Positions 6,202 to 14,055 of a stretch of 23,120 nt of DNA are shown piece after piece. The DNA is taken from the NCBI GenBank assembly GCA_029939635.1, contig JAOZSN010000028.1, positions 1 to 23,120 of the forward strand. Direction: 5' to 3'. A program made the position numbers and the translations under genes. Position 1 is the stretch's first letter. Each line of letters starts with the position of its first letter. Below the pieces are notes generated by a model. It did no database searches. It was not told where the DNA came from and saw nothing but the letters and a program-made list of their open reading frames with translations. Source of the stretch: Deltaproteobacteria bacterium (lineage in GTDB: Bacteria; Desulfobacterota; Desulfobulbia; Desulfobulbales; SURF-16).

Positions 6202-7512
6202 ATGAGTGAGGAGAGCATTTTAGGTAAAAAGGCAAAGGAGCTATATAAGCATCTTTGCAAAGAAGAGTGGAACCCCATGACAACCGGCATCATTGTCGGT
6301 CTGCTCAGTGTTCTTATCATGGCCTGGTGGCGCCCTTGGGGTGCGGTTGGTGCCATCCGTAATTGGGGTGAATGGATCATCTACTGGGTTAACTTGGGAA
6401 TTGGCAGTGAATCTGGCCTACTAGAGTATTACACCGAGGCTCCTACTGGCTGGCTTGTAGGTTCCGGTTCTGTCATTGGTATCGGCTTTATTGGCGGTGC
6501 CTTTATCTCAGCCTGCCTGGGCGGCGATTTCGCCATTCGCATTCCACCCAGACTTGAGCTTGTTAAAGGCATAATGGCTGGTGTCCTTATGGGTATCGGT
6601 GCCACCCTGTCTGGCGGTTGTAATGTTGGTGGTATGTATAATGCTATTGGCAACCTGGCAGCAAATGGCTTTTCCATGTGGCTTGGCTTGATTATCGGTG
6701 TGATCTGCGGTCTGAAATATATCTACTGGGAGATGTCCAACATCACCTGGGGTAGCGGTGGTGCTAAAACCATTGATATGCCAAACGGCATGAAAACCTT
6801 TTTTGGTTTTGTTGCCCTGGCCGCTCTCATTTTTGGTGCGGTAAAGTATGTCGGTATTGAAGATACTGATGCCATTGATGCCATTGGCGGCGTCCTCTTT
6901 TCCGGAGAAAAAGATAGTGATTACCTCCAGTCCCTAGGCGGCTTAATGATGATTGCTGCCGGATTAGGATATGCAATGCAACGTGGTCGCTGGTGTATGG
7001 TGCAAGGTTTCCGCGAGCCCCATATGACTGGTGATTGCACCTTGGCCAAATCCGTTGCAGCAAGTATTTTTATCGTTGCCATAGGCGGCGCTGTACTTAA
7101 ATATGGTGTACCCATGCGTGGTGATGGCTCTTCTGTTCTTGCTCCCATTAACTATGTCCGCGGTACCTTTGGTTGGGGCTCCGTTGTTGGTGGCGCTATC
7201 TTTGGTTTTGGTGCCATGCTGGCTGGTGGTTGTGGTTCAGGCACCTTATGGCGCGTAGGCGAGGGTCAGGTTAAGTTGTGGCTTGTTGTACCTTTCTTTG
7301 GTGTAACTGCTGCATTAATGAATACCTGGTTCAAGAACTTTGGCGCAGATGAAATGAATTTAGAGAAAGAAGGCTACCTTGGCAAATATGTTTTCATGCC
7401 AGAGAGCATGGGCTACACCTGGTCTCTGCTACTTATCGGTGCCATTATGATTACCTGGTACCTGGTTGTGACCTGGAACGAAGAGTCCAACAAGTTAATT
7501 GTTGACTTCTAA
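6202..7512 (+). CDS. YeeE/YedE-family sulfur (thiosulfate-type) transporter
   Basis: A 436-residue integral membrane protein with about ten or more hydrophobic segments and two homologous halves. The conserved cysteine motifs of the family are present: GGCNVGG (Cys140), RGRWCMVQGFREP (Cys265) and AGGCGSGTLWRVGEG (Cys344), with additional Cys105, 169 and 279. In characterised YeeE, such cysteines line the path that relays thiosulfate across the inner membrane, and TusA-like partners are often encoded nearby. Here a tusA operon is directly divergent. The first 25 residues are charged and cytoplasmic. I chose the ATG at 6202 because GGGAGGAG lies just before it; an earlier in-frame ATG at 6148 has no such site. 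Substrate (thiosulfate, other sulfane sulfur, or selenium compounds) is inferred from family and context. Confidence 0.9.
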   Translation: MSEESILGKKAKELYKHLCKEEWNPMTTGIIVGLLSVLIMAWWRPWGAVGAIRNWGEWIIYWVNLGIGSESGLLEYYTEAPTGWLVGSGSVIGIGFIGGAFISACLGGDFAIRIPPRLELVKGIMAGVLMGIGATLSGGCNVGGMYNAIGNLAANGFSMWLGLIIGVICGLKYIYWEMSNITWGSGGAKTIDMPNGMKTFFGFVALAALIFGAVKYVGIEDTDAIDAIGGVLFSGEKDSDYLQSLGGLMMIAAGLGYAMQRGRWCMVQGFREPHMTGDCTLAKSVAASIFIVAIGGAVLKYGVPMRGDGSSVLAPINYVRGTFGWGSVVGGAIFGFGAMLAGGCGSGTLWRVGEGQVKLWLVVPFFGVTAALMNTWFKNFGADEMNLEKEGYLGKYVFMPESMGYTWSLLLIGAIMITWYLVVTWNEESNKLIVDF

Positions 7513-7547
7513 ATACCCAGTCAACACTCGTATTCTGCTGTAAACTT

Positions 7548-7589
7548 AAAAAAGCATCCCTCCCCTTCACGGGCTGGGATGCTTTTTTT
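7548..7589. terminator. Intrinsic terminator after the YeeE/YedE gene
   Basis: AAAAAAGCATCCC pairs with GGGATGCTTTTTTT around a 15-base loop, 36 bases after the stop codon. With A and T tracts on both sides it could work in both directions; the plus-strand gene is the only one nearby that needs it. Confidence 0.92.
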
Positions 7590-7697
7590 GTTGAACAATA
7601 CAGCTTTACCGACGTTGGGGTTTACGTAGCCCACTCTATAGATTAAATAGTGCTAGTTCTTCAACCTTTAATACTCAACCTCTATCCCCGACAAATC

Positions 7698-8510
7698 ATG
7701 GATATTCTTTACGCTATCTTCCTCGGTATCGTCCAAGGAGCCACTGAGTTTCTACCCGTTTCAAGCTCCGGTCATCTGTTGCTGGCCGAGCATTTCTTTG
7801 CCATTGAACAGGCCAACCTTACCTTTGACGTCATGCTGCACCTGGCGACCCTTGCTGCCATACTTGCCTATTTCCGTAAAGATTTTCTCAACCTGATTTT
7901 TGCTTTCTTAGGCCAATATGGACCAGGAAGAAGTCCCCGTGAACGCCAAATGGCGATATATATCTGCGTTGCCACCATTCCTGCCGTTATCGCCGGACTT
8001 TTTTTAGGAAAATATGCCGAGACAATCTTCCGCTCCCCTGCCCTGGTTGCGGTAAGCTTGAGTGTGGCAGGGGCCATACTCCTCTGGGCGGAAAAAGCGG
8101 GGCGCCATGAACGCAAACTGGATGAGTTAACTTTTAAAGATACCATTCTCATAGGCTGCGCCCAGGCCATGGCCCTCATCCCCGGTGTTTCCCGCAGTGG
8201 TGCAACCATCACAGCCGGCCTTTTCCTTGGTTTGGAGCGAGAGACTGCAGCACGATTTTCCTTTCTGCTCTCTGCGCCCGTGGTGGCCGGGGCTGGCGGC
8301 TACAAGGCATTAAAGCTCTTTACAGGACCAGGGCTGAATAATAACCAACTCCTTTTCTATGCTGCTGGATTTCTGGCCGCTGGCATATCTGGCTACGCAG
8401 TTATTGCCTTTTTGATGAAATTCGTGCAAACTAAATCCTTAGCAGTCTTTGCCTATTACCGCTTTGCCCTTACAGCGGTGGTGGTAATGGCGCTGGCATT
8501 AGGATACTAA
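7698..8510 (+). CDS. uppP: Undecaprenyl-diphosphatase
   Basis: A 270-residue inner-membrane phosphatase that regenerates undecaprenyl phosphate, the lipid carrier for peptidoglycan and surface polysaccharides. Both family signatures are present: QGATEFLPVSSSGH at 13-26, containing the catalytic Glu residues/Ser region, and PGVSRSGAT at 162-170, the phosphate-binding loop. Between and after them are about eight hydrophobic helices. The length is standard for UppP (BacA) when started at the ATG at 7698; a GTG at 7650 would add 16 unusual residues. Neither start has a clear ribosome binding site. It stands alone between a terminator and an ACAGGAT repeat. Adjacent genes give no further hint about a specialised role. 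Confidence 0.95.
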   Translation: MDILYAIFLGIVQGATEFLPVSSSGHLLLAEHFFAIEQANLTFDVMLHLATLAAILAYFRKDFLNLIFAFLGQYGPGRSPRERQMAIYICVATIPAVIAGLFLGKYAETIFRSPALVAVSLSVAGAILLWAEKAGRHERKLDELTFKDTILIGCAQAMALIPGVSRSGATITAGLFLGLERETAARFSFLLSAPVVAGAGGYKALKLFTGPGLNNNQLLFYAAGFLAAGISGYAVIAFLMKFVQTKSLAVFAYYRFALTAVVVMALALGY

Positions 8511-8520
8511 ATATACTGTT

Positions 8521-8600
8521 TTTGACAGGATTAACAGGATGAGCAGGATAAAAACAAAAGCACCAAATCCTGTTAGATCCTGTAGATCCTGTCAAAAAAA
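8521..8600. repeat. ACAGGAT palindromic intergenic repeat, copy 2
   Basis: An 80-base inverted repeat matching copy 1 at 4092-4169 almost base for base: TTTGACAGGAT, two further AGGAT units at a nine-base period, an A-rich loop, then ATCCTGTTAGATCCTGTAGATCCTGTC and a run of A. It starts ten bases after the uppP stop codon. It ends without a T tract on either strand, so it is not a standard intrinsic terminator, though the stem could protect the uppP 3' end. Confidence 0.87.
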
Positions 8601-8624
8601 ATGAAACTCTGTGAATAATCCCCT

Positions 8625-9314
8625 ATGAGCCCTCCTCTCCTCTCAGAAAAGACAAAAAAAATACTGCGCCGCATCCGCAAACAATACAAGGTTGATTTTC
8701 AACCACTGCAGATCAGAAACCTTGAATTACAGATACTGAAAGTCACAGACTTAGAACATCTCCTCAATGGTAAGGACCCTTTTGCCAATGTTGAGGAGTT
8801 TCCCTTCTGGATCAAACTCTGGGAGGCATCCATGGTGCTGGCCGATGCCATGGCCTCCATGCCTGCCCAGGAGGGACAAACATTATTGGAACTAGGTGCT
8901 GGCATGGCCGCACCTGGCCTGGTAGCCGCAGCCGCAGGCTATAAAGTAACCTTAAGTGACTACGAACCACACATCCTCGATTTTCAACGGGTCAGTGCTG
9001 CAGCCAGCACATTAGACGATATTGAATTTCGTATGATTGACTGGCTCAAGCCACCTGAGATGCCACATTTTGACCGCATCATCGGCGCTGAAATCCTTTT
9101 TCGTAATGATTTTTTCCAACCATTACTGGGTATCTTCAAAAAATACCTGGCTCCAGATGGGGAAATCTTCATGGCCCATGATATGCGCCGTAAGTCAGTA
9201 CCCAAATTCCTCGAACTGGCCCAAAAAGATTTCAAAATCGCGGTCATCAAACGAACCCTAAAGGGTGATGATGGTGATATTACCGTACTCGTCAATAAAT
9301 TGACCAGGAGATAA
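8625..9314 (+). CDS. Family-16 (METTL21/ETFB-KMT-like) SAM-dependent methyltransferase
   Basis: A 229-residue soluble seven-beta-strand methyltransferase. The pre-motif FPFWIKLWEAS (59-69), motif I LELGAGMAAPGL (88-99) and the post-II motif EILF (156-159), an instance of [D/E]xx[Y/F], are characteristic of family-16 enzymes. That family includes nicotinamide-N-methyltransferase-like and protein-lysine methyltransferases of eukaryotes and their bacterial relatives. A protein substrate is therefore plausible, but none is indicated here. The ATG at 8625 has no strong ribosome binding site and follows the ACAGGAT repeat closely. The gene may be transcribed on its own or by readthrough from uppP. 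Confidence 0.82.
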   Translation: MSPPLLSEKTKKILRRIRKQYKVDFQPLQIRNLELQILKVTDLEHLLNGKDPFANVEEFPFWIKLWEASMVLADAMASMPAQEGQTLLELGAGMAAPGLVAAAAGYKVTLSDYEPHILDFQRVSAAASTLDDIEFRMIDWLKPPEMPHFDRIIGAEILFRNDFFQPLLGIFKKYLAPDGEIFMAHDMRRKSVPKFLELAQKDFKIAVIKRTLKGDDGDITVLVNKLTRR

Positions 9315-9316
9315 CA

Positions 9317-9472
9317 ACGAATATCGAGGTCACCAGAAATATCGAATATCGAAGGAAGGCGCCCCGCAGGAAGTGCCCTTGGGGTATACTTTCGCCGCTA
9401 CGCTTCTCTGAATTAAGATAACATCCACCCTTCATCATTCGATATTCCTTGTTCGACATTCGATATTCGCTT
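9317..9472. repeat. CGAATATCGA palindromic intergenic repeat
   Basis: A roughly 155-base element with inverted arms of about 40 bases: 9318-9358 contains CGAATATCGA, AAATATCGAAT and GAAGGAAGG, and 9430-9471 contains the reverse complement with small changes. The middle (about 9359-9429) is GC-richer and non-coding. It fills the gap between the methyltransferase stop codon and the start of the FmdB-like gene. It is unrelated in sequence to the ACAGGAT repeat. Confidence 0.8.
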
Positions 9473-9479
9473 TTCTAAA

Positions 9480-9794
9480 ATGCCCCTCTATGATTATGAA
9501 CATATTGGCTCCGGATGTGACGCAGGCAGAGTCTTTGAATGGGCTCAGTCCATTAACAGTCCCAAGCTGGAAAAATGCCCCTATTGCCATAGCCCGGTGC
9601 GCAAGCTGGTATCGTTGTGCAATATTAATACACCCAAAACAAACGCTGACCTAAAAAATCTAGGTTTTACCAAGCTGGTTAAGCGCGATAAAGGGATCTA
9701 CGAAAACGTCACGGCCACGGGCAAGGAAAGTAAGATATGGGACAAAAGCAAACCTGAAACCATGCCTGATTTTAAGTCGAAGATCAGCGATTGA
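9480..9794 (+). CDS. FmdB-like zinc-ribbon protein
   Basis: A 104-residue protein starting MPLYDYEH, the hallmark of the FmdB/CxxC_CxxC small zinc-ribbon family (regulatory or accessory proteins). The second metal-binding pair CPYC is intact (Cys33 and Cys36). The first pair, normally CxxC near residue 8, is reduced to the single Cys13 in GSGCDAG, so a four-Cys site is incomplete unless His8 or Cys47 takes part. The C-terminal part has GFTKLVKRDKGIYENVTA (from residue 63), which I associate with a delta-proteobacterial variant of the family. The ATG follows the repeat at 9317-9472 by seven bases and has no ribosome binding site, which makes its expression uncertain. The next gene follows after 24 bases. 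Confidence 0.78.
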   Translation: MPLYDYEHIGSGCDAGRVFEWAQSINSPKLEKCPYCHSPVRKLVSLCNINTPKTNADLKNLGFTKLVKRDKGIYENVTATGKESKIWDKSKPETMPDFKSKISD

Positions 9795-9818
9795 ACCTAA
9801 ACAACTTTTGAATCACAG

Positions 9819-10625
9819 ATGAACAATATCCCAGACTGGAACCTACTCTGGCAGCAGGCCCGCAAAAAAAAAAGCTGGAAAGCCAAGAAGAAAAAAGACT
9901 GGGATGCGCGGGCCAGCACCTTTGCCAAGCGCAATGCTGACTCTAACTTTGCCAAACTCTTCATCGCCAAACTGCAACCCAAACCCCACTGGAGTGTCCT
10001 TGATATGGGTTGCGGTCCCGGCACCTTAGCCATCCCCCTGGCCAAGCAGGTTAAAACACTCACTGCCATTGATTTTTCCCAGGCCATGCTCGACCAGATG
10101 GGCCACCATCAGCAAAAAGCTGGTATCACAAATATCAGACCAGTACGTGCATCCTGGCTTGATGACTGGCAACAGCTAAGCATCAAGCCCCATGACATCT
10201 GCATTGCCGCCCGCTCTCTGGCGGTGGATGATCTCCGTGGTGCCCTGCAAAAACTCTGTTCATGGAGCCGCCATAAGGTGATTATCGCTGACCGAGTAGG
10301 TGCTGGACCCTTTGATGCCGAGCTATTCGCAGCCCTGGGACGCCCCTTTGATCCCGGCCCTGATTTTATCTACACCGTAAATATCCTCTTTCAAATGGGC
10401 ATTCAACCCAAAATAGACTATCTTGAATTTGACCAGCAGCGCCTCTTTGCCAGCAGAGAGGATGCCGTTCAAGGTTGCAGCTGGATGATTGACACCATCC
10501 AACCTGCCGAAGCATCCGCCCTGGCTCGCTATGTTGACCAACGCCTCACCAGCAACAAAGACGGCAGCGTCACCTTCCAGCGCAGCACACCAGTGAAATG
10601 GGCATTTATCTCTTGGGATGTTTAG
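9819..10625 (+). CDS. Class I SAM-dependent methyltransferase
   Basis: A 268-residue soluble enzyme. A very lysine-rich N-terminus (12 Lys or Arg within residues 15-31, including runs KKKK-like at 17-26) precedes the Rossmann fold with motif I VLDMGCGPGTLAIPLA (60-75), motif II acidic end TAIDFSQAML (82-91), and a strand HDICIAARSLAVDD near 127-140. Such motifs fit the UbiE/Methyltransf_25-type group, with small-molecule or tetrapyrrole-like substrates in some members. The substrate is not evident. It probably shares a transcript with the FmdB-like gene (24-base gap) and lies 36 bases before trkA. The basic N-terminus might bind nucleic acid, but that is a guess. Confidence 0.78.
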   Translation: MNNIPDWNLLWQQARKKKSWKAKKKKDWDARASTFAKRNADSNFAKLFIAKLQPKPHWSVLDMGCGPGTLAIPLAKQVKTLTAIDFSQAMLDQMGHHQQKAGITNIRPVRASWLDDWQQLSIKPHDICIAARSLAVDDLRGALQKLCSWSRHKVIIADRVGAGPFDAELFAALGRPFDPGPDFIYTVNILFQMGIQPKIDYLEFDQQRLFASREDAVQGCSWMIDTIQPAEASALARYVDQRLTSNKDGSVTFQRSTPVKWAFISWDV

Positions 10626-10661
10626 AATCAAAACACAGGTGTCAGGAGATAGCAAAAAACT

Positions 10662-12068
10662 ATGTTTGGTAAAAACAAATCTCCATCAGAAAACATTCTC
10701 ATCCTCGGCCTAGGCGGCATTGGCCTCTACCTGGCTAAACGCCTTGACCACGAAGGCTATGGGGTAACCGCTATTGAGCCTGACCCGGAACTGGTGAGCT
10801 ATGCGGATGGCCATATCGATGCCCGCATCATTACCGGCAACGCCATGTCCATTGCCTGCTGGGAAGAGGCCAATGCAGCTGAGATGGATTTCCTCATCGC
10901 TGTTACCGATAATGATGCCGTTAATATGATGGCGGCCATGATCGCTCATCGTTTCGGCATTTCCAGCAAGATAGCCCGGGTACGCTCCCTTGATTTTGGC
11001 AGAGAGAACTCCATGTTGGGTGAGGAAGAATTAAAAATTGACCTCTTCATCCATCCAGAAGAACTGGCATCCCAAGAAATCGTCCGTTTAGTAAAACGTA
11101 CTGCCGGTAATGAAATTATTGATGTTGCCTTAGGCCAGATGCAGGTCATGGCCACCCGGGTTTCCGAGACATCCCCCCTGGCCAATAAAACACTCATTGA
11201 TATTGCCATGAGTTATGAAGATATCCCCTTCAGGGTGGTGGCCATTGCCCGTGGCATATCCACCATCATCCCAGGCGGCAGAGACGAGATCCTCCCTCAG
11301 GATCAGGTGCTCATTATGGCCGCAACCGAGGATATCCCCCAGCTCATGCGCCTGACCGATACCAGACAGCAACGGCGGCAAAGGGTGATGATCTTAGGTG
11401 GTGGCTTAGAGGGGAGGCGTATTGCTGAACTCCTTGGCCATACAGTCCGGGTCAAACTCATAGAAAAGAACATCAAACGGGCCGAAGAACTTTCCTTCCT
11501 GCTCCCTGACACCGAAATCCTCCATGGTGATGGCTCAGACAGAGATGTTCTTGAGGAAGCTGGCGTGGCAGATATTGACACCTTTATCTCAGCCACTGGT
11601 GAAAACGAAACCAACATTATGAGTTCCATGCTGGTCAAGAGATTGCAGGAAGAGCAGCAGAGCAAGGAAGGATCCGGCAAGCAGCGCAAGACTATCTCCC
11701 TGGTCAATAAGGAGGAGTATGTTGTGCTGGCCACCACCAGTGGCTCAGATATTGCCTTGAACAAAAAAATCTTGGCAGGTAACGAGATACTCACCTACAT
11801 CAGGCGTTGCGAGCTCCTTTCGGTCTCCCACATGCACGGCTTTGATGTCGAGGTGGTAGACCTTATCGCCTCTCCAAATGCCGCCATCACCCGCAAACCC
11901 CTCGCCAAACTGTACAAAAAGTTAGCCAGCCATATTATTATCGGCAGTGTCTTCCGCGACGGCAAATGGGAAACAGCCGTGGGCTCCACCCATATCCAAC
12001 AGGGCGACCGCATCATCGTCATCTGTAAGTCAAAATCACTCAAAGAAGTCCAGGAATTATTTTCTTAA
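10662..12068 (+). CDS. trkA: Trk potassium uptake system NAD-binding regulatory subunit TrkA
   Basis: A 468-residue peripheral membrane protein of standard TrkA length with two RCK repeats. Repeat 1 has the dinucleotide fold GLGGIG (16-21) ending in IEPD (38-41), and a TrkA-C domain at about 150-230. Repeat 2 has GGGLEG (246-251) ending in IEKN, with a second TrkA-C domain at about 385-468. It forms the cytosolic NAD(H)/nucleotide-gated ring on TrkH. The start at 10662 has an AGGAGA ribosome binding site. The gene for its partner trkH lies immediately downstream but in the opposite direction, so the two are convergent rather than an operon. It may be co-transcribed with the methyltransferase 36 bases upstream. 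Confidence 0.95.
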   Translation: MFGKNKSPSENILILGLGGIGLYLAKRLDHEGYGVTAIEPDPELVSYADGHIDARIITGNAMSIACWEEANAAEMDFLIAVTDNDAVNMMAAMIAHRFGISSKIARVRSLDFGRENSMLGEEELKIDLFIHPEELASQEIVRLVKRTAGNEIIDVALGQMQVMATRVSETSPLANKTLIDIAMSYEDIPFRVVAIARGISTIIPGGRDEILPQDQVLIMAATEDIPQLMRLTDTRQQRRQRVMILGGGLEGRRIAELLGHTVRVKLIEKNIKRAEELSFLLPDTEILHGDGSDRDVLEEAGVADIDTFISATGENETNIMSSMLVKRLQEEQQSKEGSGKQRKTISLVNKEEYVVLATTSGSDIALNKKILAGNEILTYIRRCELLSVSHMHGFDVEVVDLIASPNAAITRKPLAKLYKKLASHIIIGSVFRDGKWETAVGSTHIQQGDRIIVICKSKSLKEVQELFS

Positions 12069-12078
12069 CTACAGTAGC

Positions 12079-12146
12079 CAGTTATCGGTTATTAGTAATC
12101 AGTTGAAGGTATTAACTGACAACAGGTGACTTATTACTGATAACTG
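12079..12146. repeat. CAGTTATC inverted repeat between convergent trkA and trkH
   Basis: The left arm CAGTTATCGGTTATTA (12079-12094) pairs with TTATTACTGATAACTG (12131-12146) at 13 of 16 positions, with further AACTGA/TCAGTT pieces inside. It occupies nearly all of the 84-base gap between the two stop codons. It could end transcription from both sides by blocking, though no T tract follows. It looks like another dispersed intergenic repeat family. Confidence 0.7.
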
Positions 12147-12152
12147 CCTTTC

Positions 12153-13607
12153 TCACTTCTTCCAGAAGGAAGGGTAGAAAATTACCAGGGCAGAGAACAT
12201 TTCTAGGCGTCCGACAAGCATGTTCCAGGATAGGAACCATTTGCCTGTATTTGAGAAAAAAGCAAAATTTTCAGAGGGACCAATATCTCCAAATCCTGGG
12301 CCGATATTCATCAGGGCCGATATTACTGAACTCATTGCCGTGATGTAGTCTAGGTCATCACAGAGCGCCATAAAACACCCCCCTGCCAGCACCATAAAGA
12401 TATTGGCGATGAAATAACAGATTGCCAGGGTAACAATGGAGTCGTCAATGGCACGCCGATTAAGACGGATAGAGACCACGGACATGGGTTGAAAAAATAT
12501 CTTGCGGATAGAGACAACCATAAATTTCCAGATAATGACGTAATGCACCACCTTAATACCACTGGTGGTGGAACCAGCACAAGCACCAACAAAACAGACC
12601 ACAAAGAGAAACATCTGGGCGGCCTGGGGCCACAACTCGTAATCAGCCGTACCATAGCCGGTGGTGGTGAGTAACGATACAACCTGAAAACTGCCATAGC
12701 GCAGGGCATCAATAAATGTGTAACTGCCCTGGCTCCAGATAATCCACGACACCATGAGACAGAAAAAAGTAACCAGCGCCACATACACCCTAAACTCGGT
12801 ATTCACCAAGAAGGCTCGCCAGTCCCCGCGTAAGAGCTGATAAAAAAGAATAAAGGTGACACCACCAAGAAACATAAAAATGGTAATCACCCAGTCAAAA
12901 TAGGCGCTATCATAAAACCCTATACTGGCATTATGTGGTGAATAGCCAGAAGTGGACACCGTCCCAAAGGCTGTACACATTGAATCAAACATCGGCATGC
13001 CGCCCAGGCAAAGGAGGATAATCTGTATCACATTAAGACCCAGATATATCCACCAGAGGGTCACCATGGTATCACGATTTCGCGGCTTAAACTTCTCCTT
13101 GGTAATCACCTGACCAGGGCTCGACTCAGCCCGAAAGAGCCGCACGCCACCCATGCCATGGGGCATAAAGATGATGGTGAGGGTAAGAAAGCCCATACCA
13201 CCTAAGAGATGGGTCTGGCTGCGCCAGAAGAGCAGGCCATGAGGTAGAGCCTCAATGTCCGTGAGGATGGTGGCTCCGGTGGTGGTATAGCCCGAGATCA
13301 TCTCAAAAAAGGCATCGGTAAAAGAAGGGATGGAACCATGAATCATAAATGGTAGGCTGGAAAGAGCTGACACCACCACCCAGCCAAAGACAGCTATAAA
13401 AATACCGTCTTTGATATTCAGTTCCTGATGTTTACGAAGAAAATAACGGCCTGGCAACCCCAGGGCTATGGTAATGAGGCCAGCATACAGAATAGGCAAC
13501 AGATCTGACTCGCCATAATAGGCGGAACAGATAAGCGGAAACACCATGGAGCTGCCGGTAACCAACAGCAAGATGCCTAGAACGTGAAGGATTGAAAAAA
13601 AATGCAT
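12153..13607 (-). CDS. trkH: Trk-type potassium uptake transmembrane subunit TrkH
   Basis: A 484-residue inner-membrane protein with the four pseudo-repeated M1-P-M2 units of the Trk/Ktr/HKT superfamily. The selectivity-filter segments are TTTGAT (108-113), STSGYS (218-223), TTTGYGT (314-320) and NIGPGFGD (434-441); each has the conserved filter glycine. The length matches TrkH (about 480) rather than the shorter KtrB. It takes up potassium, driven by ion gradients, under control of the TrkA ring encoded by the convergent neighbour. The ATG at 13607 lacks a strong ribosome binding site. It is divergent from the small membrane protein at 13771, with a 163-base gap that must hold its promoter. 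Confidence 0.95.
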   Translation of the reverse strand: MHFFSILHVLGILLLVTGSSMVFPLICSAYYGESDLLPILYAGLITIALGLPGRYFLRKHQELNIKDGIFIAVFGWVVVSALSSLPFMIHGSIPSFTDAFFEMISGYTTTGATILTDIEALPHGLLFWRSQTHLLGGMGFLTLTIIFMPHGMGGVRLFRAESSPGQVITKEKFKPRNRDTMVTLWWIYLGLNVIQIILLCLGGMPMFDSMCTAFGTVSTSGYSPHNASIGFYDSAYFDWVITIFMFLGGVTFILFYQLLRGDWRAFLVNTEFRVYVALVTFFCLMVSWIIWSQGSYTFIDALRYGSFQVVSLLTTTGYGTADYELWPQAAQMFLFVVCFVGACAGSTTSGIKVVHYVIIWKFMVVSIRKIFFQPMSVVSIRLNRRAIDDSIVTLAICYFIANIFMVLAGGCFMALCDDLDYITAMSSVISALMNIGPGFGDIGPSENFAFFSNTGKWFLSWNMLVGRLEMFSALVIFYPSFWKK

Positions 13608-13770
13608 AGAAAATATTTTTTGCGTAAGCTAGTGAAAGATCGTCTCCGCAGCTTACATATCTACCTGGATATCTTGAATAATTACAATTTCCTGAGCCGC
13701 ACTATCGCTAAAGACGAGACCCATGCATGCGCCCTCAGAAGACAAAGCTCCATTTTAACAAAGAAGAAAA

Positions 13771-14010
13771 ATGAATCTCCAGAGTCTGCTCATTTTTTGT
13801 ACCGACCAACCGATAATTGCTGCCATTATTGGCCTTATTCTTATCCTCTTTGCCCTTAAAAAGCCAAAAGAATTCTTGAAAACCCTCCTCTTTACCGTAT
13901 TCATGGCCGTAGCCTTTTACGTCTTCTCCCTGGCAAACAAATCTATGATGACCGGAGTAGATAACAGTAAAGAGATGAACACAAAGACATTAAAATCTGA
14001 GCAATTGTAG
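13771..14010 (+). CDS. Small membrane protein of unknown function
   Basis: A 79-residue protein with two hydrophobic segments (about 13-27 and 37-54) joined by a short basic loop, KKPKEFLK, which predicts both ends on the outer face and the loop inside. The tail is polar. The ATG has a purine-rich AAAGAAGAAAA stretch before it. I do not recognise a family. It is divergent from trkH, but a link with potassium transport is only positional. An overlapping frame starting at 13602 is a less likely product. Confidence 0.55.
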   Translation: MNLQSLLIFCTDQPIIAAIIGLILILFALKKPKEFLKTLLFTVFMAVAFYVFSLANKSMMTGVDNSKEMNTKTLKSEQL

Positions 14011-14055
14011 CAGAAAGGATGTCTTGATAAACTACGACTCTACCCGATTACGCCC

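Noticed and set aside
13602..13859. 85-codon plus-strand frame starting within the trkH start region
   Set aside because: It overlaps the better-supported two-helix protein at 13771 in another frame and its composition is not protein-like.
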